NCBI GenBank assembly: GCA_026987195.1 | Contig: JALSNC010000116.1 | Location: forward strand, 1 to 45,262 | Reading direction: 5' to 3' | Length of the DNA: 45,262 bases | Source: Desulfobulbaceae bacterium | GTDB taxonomy: Bacteria > Desulfobacterota > Desulfobulbia > Desulfobulbales > Desulfobulbaceae | Shown: one piece after another, positions 1-8,806 of the stretch | Layout of the letters: each line of letters opens with the position of its first letter | Numbering within the stretch: the stretch's first letter is position 1 | The notes under the pieces: generated by a model | Told to the model about the DNA's origin: nothing | Seen by the model: the letters and a program-made list of their open reading frames with translations, nothing else | The model's database searches: none | Position numbers and translations under genes: made by a program

Positions 1-2
1 TC

Positions 3-200
3 ATGCCCAAAATGAAGACCAACAGGGGGGCGGCGAAACGTTTCAAGGCCACCGGCTCCGGAAAGATCAGGCGCAACAAGGCCTACAGCTCCCACATCCT
101 GACCAAGAAGTCCACCAAGCGCAAAAGGAACCTGCGCAAGTCCGGTCTGATCACCGCCGCCGATACCAGGGCGGTGAAGCGGATGCTGCCCTACCTCTAA
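3..200 (+). CDS. rpmI: 50S ribosomal protein L35
   Basis: This 65-residue, very basic protein matches bacterial L35 in length and in its signature: it starts [15 protein letters not shown] and contains the [16 protein letters not shown] segment. L35 is a structural component of the large ribosomal subunit. The ATG at position 3 gives the usual L35 start, so the gene is complete although it lies at the window edge. The expected upstream gene, infC (usual bacterial order infC-rpmI-rplT), would lie outside. The gap to rplT is 377 bp, much longer than usual, and holds a palindromic element. Confidence 0.98.
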   Translation: MPKMKTNRGAAKRFKATGSGKIRRNKAYSSHILTKKSTKRKRNLRKSGLITAADTRAVKRMLPYL

Positions 201-234
201 TGCGGGATGGAGGGACGTTGTCAGGTGCCGCTTC

Positions 235-384
235 GTAAATGTTCAGCAGCACGCCATCCGGAGTCTACACTTACCTGCACGCGCTCCCGGCTGGCCGCAT
301 AGCGGGCTATCGGAGTCTCGCTGCGCTCGCTTACCTGCCGGCCAGCCACGATCATGCACAGCTGACGAACTGCTGAACTTTTAC
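235..384. repeat. Palindromic intergenic element, family 1, copy A
   Basis: The 150 bp element is bounded by near-perfect 15 bp inverted repeats, GTAAATGTTCAGCAG (235-249) and CTGCTGAACTTTTAC (370-384), with one mismatch. Inside is a second hairpin, GGCTGGCCG (289-297) pairing with CGGCCAGCC (339-347). Its loop carries GGCTATCGGAGTCTC and TCGCTTACCTGC. The same loop core occurs in the copies at 16208 and 39416, but there the flanking arms have a different sequence that is also self-complementary. The element lies between rpmI and rplT. Confidence 0.8.
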
Positions 385-577
385 AGAGGTCCCTGTATTT
401 CAAGGTCATTGCGATATCGGTGACCTGTTACTCTACCCGGTACGCCGGGCACAACAATCCAATCAATGAAAACTGAAGCCAACCTGCCAGAGACTGCCGG
501 GGGCAATTGCCGCAGGCGGAGACCATTCCGGATGCGGGTCTCTGGTTCCCGGCTTCCGGTAAACTGGAGTTGAAAGA
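385..577 (+). promoter_or_regulatory. rplT leader region
   Basis: This is the part of the long rpmI-rplT spacer downstream of repeat A. It contains a small inverted repeat, GAGACC (about 521-526) with GGTCTC (about 538-543), in a stretch that can fold further. rplT translation is known in some bacteria to be controlled by L20 binding to leader RNA; whether this spacer does so is only inference. No convincing ORF is present. Confidence 0.25.
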
Positions 578-934
578 ATGCCACGTGTAACACGCGGATT
601 CAAGGCACGCCGCAGAAGAAATAAAGTGCTGAAGATGGCCAAAGGCTACCGGGGTGGTAAGCACCGGTTATTCAGAACCGCCACCGAGGCCGTGGACCGG
701 GCGCTCTGTTACGCCTACCGTGACCGGAGGACCCGGAAGCGGGAATTCCGTCGTCTCTGGATCACCCGGATCGGTGCAGCCGCCAAGATGAACGGCACCA
801 GCTATTCCAGGCTGATGGGCGGCCTCCGAAAGGCCGGTGTCGAGCTGGACAGGAAGGTTCTGTCCAACCTCGCCATTGTCGATCCCCATGCCTTTGCCGA
901 GGTGGTGAAGACTGCAGGGAACCATTCGGCCTGA
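578..934 (+). CDS. rplT: 50S ribosomal protein L20
   Basis: The 118-residue product matches L20 over its length: N-terminal [19 protein letters not shown], then [15 protein letters not shown] and the globular part with [15 protein letters not shown] and FAEVV near the end. L20 is needed early in assembly of the large ribosomal subunit and can repress its own operon in some bacteria. A GGAG motif lies just upstream of the ATG. pheS follows after only 7 bp, so rplT and pheS are probably co-transcribed. Confidence 0.98.
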   Translation: MPRVTRGFKARRRRNKVLKMAKGYRGGKHRLFRTATEAVDRALCYAYRDRRTRKREFRRLWITRIGAAAKMNGTSYSRLMGGLRKAGVELDRKVLSNLAIVDPHAFAEVVKTAGNHSA

Positions 935-941
935 TCAGAGA

Positions 942-1952
942 ATGGAAGCCGAACTCCAGCAGCTCCGGGAGGAGGCCCTGGCCGCCCTGGAGAAGATCAC
1001 CAGTGGTGAGGATCTTGAGCCCTTCCGGGTCAAATATCTGGGCCGTAAGGGAGGGTTGATCGTCAATCTCATGCGCCGCCTCGGCAAGGTCCCCAAGGAG
1101 GACCGGCCCCGTCTCGGTCAGCTGGCCAACACCATCAAGAAGGAGGTCCAGCAGCGATTCGAGGAGAAGAAAGAGACCCTGCTCGCCGCGCCCGAGGCAG
1201 TGCACGTCGAGGTGGACCGGAGTCTGCCCGGCCGCTCTCTTCCCTTTGGCCGGCTGCATCCCGTGACCCAGGTCATGGAGGAGATCTGCTCCATCTTCGA
1301 GGGCATGGGATTTGCCGTCGCCGAAGGGCCGGATGTGGAGACCGACCATTACAACTTCGAGGCCCTCAACATTCCCAGGCACCATCCAGCCCGTGACATG
1401 CACGATACCTTCTATGTCACGGATTCGATCCTGCTGCGGACCCATACCTCGCCCATGCAGGCCAGGATCATGGAGAAGCAGGAACCACCGCTGCGCTACA
1501 TCGCACCTGGCAAGGTCTATCGCTGCGATTCCGATATCACCCATACCCCCATGTTCCACCAGGTGGAGGGATTCCTGGTGGACAGGATCGTTTCGTTTGC
1601 CGATCTGAAGGGGGTCCTGACCAGCTTTATCCACCGGATGTTTTCCGATGACCTGGCGGTCCGGTTCCGGCCGAGCTTCTTCCCGTTCACCGAACCTAGT
1701 GCCGAGGTGGATATCGCCTGTGTCATCTGCGGCGGATCCGGCTGCCGGGTCTGCAAACGGACGGGCTGGCTGGAGATCCTGGGCGCCGGTCTCATCGATC
1801 CCGCCGTTCTCAGCATGGTCGGGTATGACCCTGACCGGTACTCCGGTTTTGCCTTTGGCCTGGGCGTGGAGCGGATCGCGATGCTCAAGTATGGCATCGA
1901 CGATATCCGTCTCTACTATGAGAACGACCTCCGCTTTCTTGCCCAGTTCTGA
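942..1952 (+). CDS. pheS: Phenylalanine--tRNA ligase, alpha subunit
   Basis: This is the catalytic alpha subunit of the class II PheRS heterotetramer, which charges tRNA-Phe. The 336-residue length is normal. An N-terminal helical coiled-coil (about 1-90) precedes the class II core. Motif 2 is visible in the [18 protein letters not shown] and [20 protein letters not shown] stretches, and motif 3 in [18 protein letters not shown] close to the end. A CxxCxxxxCxxC-type cluster ([14 protein letters not shown]) is present where PheS proteins commonly carry SFFPFTEPS and glycine-rich segments. The gene starts 7 bp after rplT and is followed by pheT after 262 bp. Confidence 0.98.
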   Translation: MEAELQQLREEALAALEKITSGEDLEPFRVKYLGRKGGLIVNLMRRLGKVPKEDRPRLGQLANTIKKEVQQRFEEKKETLLAAPEAVHVEVDRSLPGRSLPFGRLHPVTQVMEEICSIFEGMGFAVAEGPDVETDHYNFEALNIPRHHPARDMHDTFYVTDSILLRTHTSPMQARIMEKQEPPLRYIAPGKVYRCDSDITHTPMFHQVEGFLVDRIVSFADLKGVLTSFIHRMFSDDLAVRFRPSFFPFTEPSAEVDIACVICGGSGCRVCKRTGWLEILGAGLIDPAVLSMVGYDPDRYSGFAFGLGVERIAMLKYGIDDIRLYYENDLRFLAQF

Positions 1953-2214
1953 TTCCGGGCTGTCTGCCGACGCCAGCGATGTCCGGCGGGTCCTCCAGGA
2001 AGGCGTGTGCCAACGAGCAACAACCGGATCCCGGGGTATCCGGACCGTGCGACGACGCAGATCCTGCATTTGTTCCGGCGATGCCGCCGCTGTTGTTGTT
2101 CCGTTGCCGTGGTAATTGGAATAGTTGACCCGTTGCGGGCAACCAGTGTGCCATTAGCAGCAACATATTGCAAATATAAAAGAAACTTACGTTGCTGACA
2201 GGATAACCAATCCC
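1953..2214 (+). other. pheS-pheT spacer
   Basis: This 262 bp gap is unusually long for a pheST pair. I see no phenylalanine-rich leader peptide with a terminator and no copy of the dispersed repeats. The last about 60 bp are AT-rich (around 2150-2195), which could hold a secondary promoter for pheT, but no well-spaced consensus hexamers are evident. Confidence 0.35.
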
Positions 2215-4659
2215 ATGAAGTTCACCCTCAGCTGGCTCAGTACCTTTGTCTCCATCGACGGCCTTGATGCCGCTCAGCTTGCCGATCGGCTCACCATGCT
2301 CGGCCTCGAGGTCGAGGCCGTGGAGGAGCTGTACCAGGGATTGGACGGTATCCTGACCGCCCGCGTCACCGGGGTACGCCCGCACCCCGATGCCGACCGG
2401 CTGACGCTCTGTGACGTCGATACCGGCGCCGAGACCGTGCAGGTGGTCTGCGGGGCGCCCAATGTCCGCGCCGGCCTGGTGACGGCCATTGCCCTGCCCG
2501 GTACAACCCTGCCCGGAGGGATAAAGATCAGGAAGGCCAAGGTCCGTGGCCAGCAGTCGCTGGGCATGCTCTGTTCCGCCAGGGAACTGGGACTTGGCGA
2601 TGATCACTCCGGGATCATTGAACTGGATCCGGACATCGCCCCCGGCCGTTCCCTGGTCGAGGCCCTTGATCTCCATGACACCATGATCGAGATCGACCTG
2701 ACCCCCAACCGGCCCGACTGCGCCAGTGTACTCGGCATCGCCCGCGAGGTGGCCGGGTTTACAGGTGCTCCCCTGCGGCAGCCGGTCACCGATGTGCCGG
2801 TGCTGCGCAGTGAGGGGGCCGACTTCAGGGTCACCATCCGCGAACCCGCGCTCTGCCCCAGGTATGCGGCCCGCCGGCTGAGTGGTGTCAGGGTCGGGCC
2901 CTCACCCTGGTGGCTGCAGCGGCAGCTGCTTGCCGTGGGTATGCGGCCCATCAACAACATTGTCGACGTGACCAACTTCGTCATGCTCGAGTATGGGCAG
3001 CCCCTGCATGCCTTTGATTTCGACCGACTCGAAGGCGGTGAGATCGTGGTCCGTCTGCCCGGGGACGAGGAAAGGAGCTTCACCACCCTCGACGGAGTGG
3101 AGCGGACCCTTCTGCCCGACATGCTGATGATCTGCGATGCCCGACGGCCCGTGGCCGTGGCCGGGGTCATGGGCGGACTGGACTCCGAGGTCACCGAGGG
3201 GACCACCGAGATCCTGCTCGAGGCGGCATGTTTTGATCCGGTGTCCATCCGGCGCACCGCCCGGCGGCTCAATCTGCCATCGGAGGCCTCCTACCGTTTC
3301 GAACGGGGCGTGGACCCCGATCTGGCGACCAGAGCCATGGAACGCGCCGTGCAGCTCATGGCGCAGGTGGCGGGTGCGCACGTCCAGCCTGCGGGCATTG
3401 ACGAGTATCCCGGACGACGCGAGCCGCTGCATCTTGAACTGCGGGTCAGGCGGGTCAACGATCTGCTCGGGGTGGAGTTGAGCAGCAGCCGCATTGCCGC
3501 GTATCTCCGTTCCATTGAATTTACCGTTGACGACGAGAGCCGGGACATGCTCAGGGTCACTGTGCCCGGTTTCCGTATCGACATCGAGCGCGAGGTGGAC
3601 CTGGTGGAAGAGATAGCCCGTCTGGTGGGCTACAACGAGATCCCGGTGACCCGGCCCCGGATCAGCATGGAGTATCCGCAGCGGAACGAACTGCGTATCC
3701 TGCGCCGGCAGGTCGGTGAGATCCTCACGGCCCAGGGATTCTTCGAGGCCATAAATTACAGTTTTACCGCGGAAAAACATCATGACCTGATGGGCCTTGC
3801 CGCCGATGACCCCAGGCGGAGCGTCACCCGTCTGCTCAATCCCCTGACCGAGGATCAGGCAGTGATGCGGAGCATGCTTCTGCCAGGGCTGCTGGAGAAT
3901 ATCCGCCGCAACATCAACTTTCAGCGGCCGGACATCCGACTTTTCGAGATCGGCAAGATCTTTCTCCAGAAGAAGGAAGGTGAACAGCCCGAGGAACGCT
4001 TCCAGGTCTGCGCTGTCATGAGCGGCAGCCGTTATCCCGGTGCCCGGCCCCTCTACTTCTCCGGCCTGGAAACGGATTTTTTCGATGTCAAGGGGGCAGT
4101 TGAAAACCTGCTGGCCGCCCTTCGGGTCCGCAGGGGTGAAGGGGGCGTTGACTTGGTTGTCGCGGCAGAGCAGGTGCAGCCCTACAGTGACAGCGACCTT
4201 GCCATGCAACTCGTTGCCGGGGGACGGGAGATCGGCAGGATCGGCCGGCTGAAGCGGAAGGTGGCCAGGGGCTTTGGTGTCAAGCAGGAGGTCTACTTCT
4301 TCGAGCTGGACCTGGAAGACCTGGTTTCGCTGCCGCGACAGGCCAGGGAGTTCAGGCCCCTGCCGCGATACCCCAGTGTCAGGCGCGATATCGCCCTGGT
4401 TGTCCCTGATGCGGTTCCAGCCGGCGACCTGCTGCAGGCCATCCATGCCCAGAAGGAAAAGTTTGTTGAATCAGCCGACATCTTCGATGTCTATCGGGGA
4501 AGGCCCATTGCAGAGGACATGAAGAGTGTTGCCCTGACCGTGACCTACCGTTCTCCGGAACAGACCCTTGATGATGAGACTGTTGACAGGATTCACCAGA
4601 AAATTGTAAATTCTCTGATGGCGACCTTTGGCGCCCGCTATCGTGAAGGAATGGAATAG
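2215..4659 (+). CDS. pheT: Phenylalanine--tRNA ligase, beta subunit
   Basis: This is the beta subunit of PheRS, which supports tRNA binding and editing. At 814 residues it is slightly long for the family. Domains follow the usual order: an N-terminal B1 region starting MKFTLSWLSTFV, an OB-fold tRNA-binding domain (about 40-150, with PHPDADRLTLCDVD and VVCGAPNVRAG), the B3/B4 editing domain (about 205-390), B5 (about 400-475), a catalytic-like core, and a C-terminal ferredoxin-fold anticodon-binding domain (about 720-813, with RYPSVRRDIALVV). The stop codon abuts the ihfA start, so the two genes are translationally coupled. Confidence 0.98.
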   Translation: MKFTLSWLSTFVSIDGLDAAQLADRLTMLGLEVEAVEELYQGLDGILTARVTGVRPHPDADRLTLCDVDTGAETVQVVCGAPNVRAGLVTAIALPGTTLPGGIKIRKAKVRGQQSLGMLCSARELGLGDDHSGIIELDPDIAPGRSLVEALDLHDTMIEIDLTPNRPDCASVLGIAREVAGFTGAPLRQPVTDVPVLRSEGADFRVTIREPALCPRYAARRLSGVRVGPSPWWLQRQLLAVGMRPINNIVDVTNFVMLEYGQPLHAFDFDRLEGGEIVVRLPGDEERSFTTLDGVERTLLPDMLMICDARRPVAVAGVMGGLDSEVTEGTTEILLEAACFDPVSIRRTARRLNLPSEASYRFERGVDPDLATRAMERAVQLMAQVAGAHVQPAGIDEYPGRREPLHLELRVRRVNDLLGVELSSSRIAAYLRSIEFTVDDESRDMLRVTVPGFRIDIEREVDLVEEIARLVGYNEIPVTRPRISMEYPQRNELRILRRQVGEILTAQGFFEAINYSFTAEKHHDLMGLAADDPRRSVTRLLNPLTEDQAVMRSMLLPGLLENIRRNINFQRPDIRLFEIGKIFLQKKEGEQPEERFQVCAVMSGSRYPGARPLYFSGLETDFFDVKGAVENLLAALRVRRGEGGVDLVVAAEQVQPYSDSDLAMQLVAGGREIGRIGRLKRKVARGFGVKQEVYFFELDLEDLVSLPRQAREFRPLPRYPSVRRDIALVVPDAVPAGDLLQAIHAQKEKFVESADIFDVYRGRPIAEDMKSVALTVTYRSPEQTLDDETVDRIHQKIVNSLMATFGARYREGME

Positions 4660-4956
4660 ATGAAGAAGAAAAAAAATGTTACCCGCAAGGAACTGGCCAT
4701 CTCCGTAAACAACAAGCTGGGTGTGTCGCAGCGCAATGCGGCAGAGATTGTTGATACGGTCTTTGCCACCATGAAGAAGACGCTGATCAGTGGCGAGTCG
4801 ATCAAGCTGGTCCAGTTCGGCACCCTCACCGTCCGCGACAAGGCGCCCCGCAGGGGCAGGAATCCCCGTACCGGCGAGTCCATGACCATCACCAAGCGCA
4901 AGATGGTCTCCTTTCGCCCCAGCAAGCGGCTGCGGGAACGCCTGAACCGCGACTGA
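4660..4956 (+). CDS. ihfA: Integration host factor alpha subunit
   Basis: This 98-residue protein of the HU/IHF family binds DNA as a dimer and bends it sharply, acting in transcription, replication and recombination. The beta-arm motif RRGRNPRTGE carries the intercalating proline, and the end matches IHF-alpha (VSFRPSKRLRERLN). The ATG follows the pheT stop with no gap. The pheST-ihfA-merR order is common in proteobacteria and supports the alpha assignment over plain HU. Confidence 0.93.
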   Translation: MKKKKNVTRKELAISVNNKLGVSQRNAAEIVDTVFATMKKTLISGESIKLVQFGTLTVRDKAPRRGRNPRTGESMTITKRKMVSFRPSKRLRERLNRD

Positions 4957-5051
4957 TCCATCGGTTGCATTCCATACTGTGGTCCGCCCCTGGACTGACG
5001 ACAGCACCCCTCGTTCCATGAGCTGAACCCTGGTCGAGTAATACGGTACAC

Positions 5052-5438
5052 GTGAAAGAGCCCACTCCCGAGGCCGTCCGGATACCGGACAAGAAGTACT
5101 TCCGGATTGGCGAAGTCAGCAGCCTGGTCGGGGTCGATCCCCATGTACTGCGATACTGGGAGACGGAGTTCAAGATCATCCGGCCGCGGCGGGCCAGGTC
5201 GAACCAGCGGCTCTACCGGCGTCGGGACGTGGAGAACCTGCTCCGGATCAGGGCACTGCTCCACGACGAAGGATATACCATATCCGGGGCAAGAAGGCTG
5301 CTGAGCGGGCGGGACGTCCGGCAGCGGCCCGGCCCCGGGGAGGACAACAGGGCGGCGACGCCCGCCGGTCGCCTGGCACTGATCCGCCGGGAACTGGAGA
5401 GCATCCTGCGGCAGTTGCGGGGTGGCAGGACACCATAG
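5052..5438 (+). CDS. MerR-family transcriptional regulator
   Basis: The 128-residue protein has an N-terminal MerR-type winged helix-turn-helix (about 16-85: [25 protein letters not shown], then [34 protein letters not shown] in overlapping pieces). A short C-terminal helix (about 105-125) probably dimerises. No cysteine or ligand domain is visible, so the effector cannot be named. The start is GTG and has no strong ribosome-binding site. Genes of this type commonly follow ihfA in proteobacteria. The C-terminal domain is short and arginine-rich. Confidence 0.88.
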   Translation: MKEPTPEAVRIPDKKYFRIGEVSSLVGVDPHVLRYWETEFKIIRPRRARSNQRLYRRRDVENLLRIRALLHDEGYTISGARRLLSGRDVRQRPGPGEDNRAATPAGRLALIRRELESILRQLRGGRTP

Positions 5439-5548
5439 CAGCTACCTGTTCATGGCGGGCGACCCTGCCCAGCCATGACAACCTTCCATCCCGGGGCAAG
5501 AAGCTGTTGACAGCCATGCCACGGGATGCTACAACATCCCTCACGATT

Positions 5549-5625
5549 CGGAACGTAGCGCAGCCTGGTAGCGCACCTGAATGGGGTTCAGGGGGTCGGA
5601 GGTTCAAATCCTCTCGTTCCGACCA
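5549..5625 (+). tRNA. tRNA-Pro (GGG anticodon)
   Basis: The 77 nt cloverleaf includes an encoded CCA end. The acceptor stem CGGAACG (5549-5555) pairs with CGTTCCG (5615-5621). The anticodon stem CCTGA/TCAGG encloses loop ATGGGGT with anticodon GGG at 5583-5585. The T-loop GGTTCAAATC is normal. It reads the CCC/CCU proline codons. Confidence 0.97.
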
Positions 5626-5635
5626 GCATCCAGAA

Positions 5636-5672
5636 GGGGACCCGGAGCACTCTGCTCCGGGTCCCCTTTTTT
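5636..5672 (+). terminator. Strong intrinsic terminator after tRNA-Pro
   Basis: A perfect 14 bp stem, GGGGACCCGGAGCA (5636-5649) with TGCTCCGGGTCCCC (5653-5666), has a 3 nt loop and is followed by six T residues. It ends tRNA-Pro transcription. The plus-strand T-tract shows it serves the rightward transcript; the convergent kinase gene ends at 5698. Confidence 0.95.
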
Positions 5673-5697
5673 CGTTGTAGCCGGCGGCGGGTACGGA

Positions 5698-8235
5698 TCA
5701 GCGGGCCATGAGCCGTTCCAGGATTACGCCCAGCTCCTCCACCTGGAAGGGTTTGACCAGGACAGCGGCAAAACCGTGCTCGCGGTGGCTGGCCAGTACC
5801 GGGTTGTCCGAGTAGCCGGAGGTGACCACCACCCTTGCCTCCGGGTCGAGACGGTGCAGCTCCCTGGCCGTCTCCTCGCCGCCCATGCCGCCGGGTACGG
5901 TCAGGTCGACGATGGCCAGGGTATAGGGGGTGCCCTCTTCCATGGCCTGGGCATATTTTTTTATCGCCTCCCGGCCATCTCCGGTCAGGGTGACCCGGAA
6001 GCCCAGGTACTCCAGCATCCTGCAGGTGGACTGTCCCACCAGCGGATCGTCATCCATGACCAGGACGCGGTCGCGGGTCACGGCCCTGGCAGGTCCCGAC
6101 GACGCGGACTGCTGCGGCCGTTCCCGGGTGGCGCGGACATAAAAGATGAATTCGGTCCCCTTTCCCGGTTCCGACGTCACGGTGATGTACCCGCCGTGCC
6201 TGCGGATGATGGAGTGGCAGATGGCCAGTCCCAGGCCGTGCCCTGCTGCCTTGGTGGTGAAATAGGGGTCAAAGATCCGGCTCAGGGTATGGTCATCCAT
6301 GCCGCTTCCCTGGTCACGGACCGTAACCCTGATATAGAGGCCGTCGGCAAGGGGCAGGGGATCGTGCCCATGCTTGGTGACGTTGGCGCAGGCGATCTCC
6401 AGAAGCCCGCCCGAGGGCATGGCCTGCTTGGCGTTGATCACCAGGTTCTGGATCACCTGGCTGATCTGGCCGGCATCGATGTCGGCAAACCAGAGATCCG
6501 GAGGGAAGTGGTACCTGACCGCCACCTTGCTGCCCCTGAGCACGAAGCCGGCTGACTCGCGGATGATCTCGTCGATTGCTGCCGCGCCGCGGATAGGCTC
6601 ACCGCCCTTGGCAAAGGTCTGCAGCTGCCGCACCAGGTCCCGGGCCCGGACAGCCGCCTTGCGGGCCTGGCGGGCCATGTCACTGATTTCGTTTCGCTCC
6701 CTGGCCAGGGAGACCTCGATCAGGCTCAGGTTGCCAAGGATGGCGGTGAGGATGTTGTTGAAGTCGTGGGCAATGCCGCCGGCAAGCACGGCCAGGGATT
6801 CCAGTTTCTTGCTTTTGATCACCTCGGCCTCGAGCAGGACCTGGCGGGTGATGTCGCTGAAGACCAGAACCACCCCCACGGTGGCTCCCCGGGAGTCCAG
6901 AATGGGCGCACCGCTGTGGGAGATGTGGCGCCGGCACGCATCGCGGTCGATGAGCAGGACCTGGTGTTCCTTGCAGACGCGCCTGCCGCCCTCCATCACC
7001 CGCTGCACCGGATCGGGGCAGGGGCGTCCTGAATCCGCGGCCACGGTGTGAAAGACCTCGGTCAGCGGTCTGCCGAGGGCCTCTTCCTGGGACCAGCCGG
7101 TCAGCTCTTCCGCGGCCCGGTTGAGCAGAACCACCCTGCCGCCGGTATCGGTGGTGATGACGCCATCGCCTATGGAGCGGAGGGTGACATCGAGTCGTTC
7201 CTTCTGTTCGGCCAGCTTCTCCTCCGCCTCTTTACGCTTGGTGATATCGAGAAGCGTACCCTCCATGTACCGCTCTCCCTCCGGGGTCGTGATCATCCGG
7301 GCGGACATCCTGACAAGAAAGGTCGAGCCGTCCTTCCGGTACATCCTGGTCTCGAAATCGGTCACCGGTCCCTGGCGGAGAAGCGTCAGCAGGCGGGACC
7401 GGTCCCCGGGGTTGACGTAGAGCTGGCGTGCTATGTCGGTGACCGAGCTGATCAGCTCTTCGGGATCTGTATAGCCGTGCATCCGGGCCAGGGCGGGGTT
7501 GCAGGCCAGGAAGCGCCCGGCGGGCGTGGTCTGGAAGATACCGTTGAGGGAGTTTTCGAAAATGGCCCGGTACTTGTTTTCCGCCTGCCGCAGCTCCTCG
7601 ATCTTCTGCTCCACCATCTGCTCCAGGTGACTCTGGTAGCTGGCCAGTTCCTCTTCATAGGCAAGCCGCTGCAGGGCACCGGCCAGGATGCCGGCCGCAG
7701 TGGTGAGCATGTCCCGGTCCTCCTTTTCCTGTCTGAGACTGTCCGGCACATGGAGACAGATCAGGCCCAGCATACGGCTGCCGGCCCGGATGGGGATGCA
7801 GTAGTGGCCATGGGGCGACATATCCGGGAACCGGGTGGTATGGCGGGGATCGTCGGAGGTGGTGAAGATGATCTCGCGGTGGGCAAAGGCATGGCCGCAG
7901 AGGCACTGGCCCGGTCGGATCCGGCTGCATTGGCGCAGTTGGCCGGCCGTGAAGTTGTGGTGTGCCCGCAGGATGAGGAGCGAGCCATCCCCGGATGCGA
8001 GGAAGATGGCGCCCCAGTTCTCGATCTGCAGGAAGTTGCAGGAGAGCAGGGAGCTGAGGGTGTCCTGCAGGAGATGGTCCACGCTTCCGGCATGCAGGGA
8101 CAGCCTGAGGAGGGAGGTGATGAGCTGCCGCCGCTGGCCGTCGATGAAGGACTGGCGGCTGGACTGCTCGAACATCTCCTCCAGGAGCCGGACCTTGCGC
8201 CTGAGCCTGTCGATTTTATCTGGATCGCTGCCCAT
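5698..8235 (-). CDS. Hybrid histidine kinase (GAF-PAS-PAS-HisKA-HATPase-REC), partner of H-NOX
   Basis: This soluble 845-residue kinase has an N-terminal helix, GAF domain (about 45-195), coiled coil, PAS1 (about 221-336), PAS2 (about 345-465), HisKA with phosphoacceptor His490 in GGIAHDFNNIL, an HATPase domain (about 585-700) and a C-terminal receiver (about 725-845, acceptor Asp in IVDLTVPGG). The chosen ATG at 8235 has an AGGGAG ribosome-binding site; an earlier in-frame start exists at 8265. The start lies inside the H-NOX gene (20 bp overlap), so the two are coupled. Known H-NOX/kinase pairs sense nitric oxide through a protein-protein contact; the kinase has no membrane segment, as expected for such a partner. 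The C-terminal receiver implies phosphorelay. No output regulator lies next to it. Confidence 0.92.
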   Translation of the reverse strand: MGSDPDKIDRLRRKVRLLEEMFEQSSRQSFIDGQRRQLITSLLRLSLHAGSVDHLLQDTLSSLLSCNFLQIENWGAIFLASGDGSLLILRAHHNFTAGQLRQCSRIRPGQCLCGHAFAHREIIFTTSDDPRHTTRFPDMSPHGHYCIPIRAGSRMLGLICLHVPDSLRQEKEDRDMLTTAAGILAGALQRLAYEEELASYQSHLEQMVEQKIEELRQAENKYRAIFENSLNGIFQTTPAGRFLACNPALARMHGYTDPEELISSVTDIARQLYVNPGDRSRLLTLLRQGPVTDFETRMYRKDGSTFLVRMSARMITTPEGERYMEGTLLDITKRKEAEEKLAEQKERLDVTLRSIGDGVITTDTGGRVVLLNRAAEELTGWSQEEALGRPLTEVFHTVAADSGRPCPDPVQRVMEGGRRVCKEHQVLLIDRDACRRHISHSGAPILDSRGATVGVVLVFSDITRQVLLEAEVIKSKKLESLAVLAGGIAHDFNNILTAILGNLSLIEVSLARERNEISDMARQARKAAVRARDLVRQLQTFAKGGEPIRGAAAIDEIIRESAGFVLRGSKVAVRYHFPPDLWFADIDAGQISQVIQNLVINAKQAMPSGGLLEIACANVTKHGHDPLPLADGLYIRVTVRDQGSGMDDHTLSRIFDPYFTTKAAGHGLGLAICHSIIRRHGGYITVTSEPGKGTEFIFYVRATRERPQQSASSGPARAVTRDRVLVMDDDPLVGQSTCRMLEYLGFRVTLTGDGREAIKKYAQAMEEGTPYTLAIVDLTVPGGMGGEETARELHRLDPEARVVVTSGYSDNPVLASHREHGFAAVLVKPFQVEELGVILERLMAR

Positions 8236-8806
8236 CCGCCGACTCCCTGCCGGAACCCTCGGCAAAGTGAATGCTGAATTCGCAGGTCATGTCACCCCGC
8301 CGCTGGCAGCGTGTCTGCCGGCAGCGGATGGGAACGTTGTAATACTCGGCCACGCCCTCGATGAGTCCCTCCACCAGCCGGCAGAGCATCCGTTCCGATG
8401 TATAGCGGAGCAGCAGGGTATCCGGCCCGGTGTCCCGGCAGGTGAAGTCGGGTACCTGTGCATCCTTGTAGAGTTTTTTCACCTCCACCAGGTGGACCAT
8501 GCCGGTGAACTTGAGAAAGTCCTTGGGATGGTGAAAGGGCGCAAAGAAATCCGGGTAGCGATCCGCCATCCGCGGGATGGCGAACCGGCCGAAGTCACGG
8601 TAGAAGTCATCCACCGGCAGGTGGCCTGCGGCTGCGGCCTGCCTGACGATCTCGTGGAAGTCCTCGTCCGGGTAGGTACCCGGCGCGACCATGAGCAGCG
8701 GCTCGCCGGTTTTCAGGTTGCAGCGGGCCAGCAGACGTTCATACGCCTCCTCACCATGGTTGCTGGCAATGTAGTCCTCCAGCAGGTTGAAGATGATTCC
8801 TTTCAT
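8216..8806 (-). CDS. H-NOX heme-binding NO sensor protein
   Basis: This 196-residue protein matches the heme NO/oxygen-binding (H-NOX, HNOB) family: it starts MKGIIFNLLEDYIASNHG, carries a proximal heme ligand His105 in GMVHLVEVKKLY, and has the invariant YxSxR heme-propionate motif as Y135-S137-R139 (YTSER). An extra cysteine-containing tail (RCRQTRCQRRGDMTCEF) follows the fold, as in several anaerobe H-NOX proteins. No distal tyrosine assignment can be made, so NO rather than O2 selectivity is the expectation for an anaerobe, not a proof. The gene overlaps the downstream hybrid kinase, indicating an H-NOX/kinase signalling pair. Confidence 0.92.
   Translation of the reverse strand: MKGIIFNLLEDYIASNHGEEAYERLLARCNLKTGEPLLMVAPGTYPDEDFHEIVRQAAAAGHLPVDDFYRDFGRFAIPRMADRYPDFFAPFHHPKDFLKFTGMVHLVEVKKLYKDAQVPDFTCRDTGPDTLLLRYTSERMLCRLVEGLIEGVAEYYNVPIRCRQTRCQRRGDMTCEFSIHFAEGSGRESADGQRSR

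Noticed and set aside
235-384. CRISPR-like array in the repeat-rich intergenic DNA
   Set aside because: The repeats are palindromic single units scattered over the window, with no regular spacing and no cas genes.
1953-2214. A phenylalanine attenuator before pheT
   Set aside because: No Phe-rich leader ORF and no terminator hairpin with T-tract are visible.
5581-8277. Plus-strand open frames opposite the hybrid kinase
   Set aside because: They mirror the minus-strand kinase with conserved domains and have no motifs of their own.
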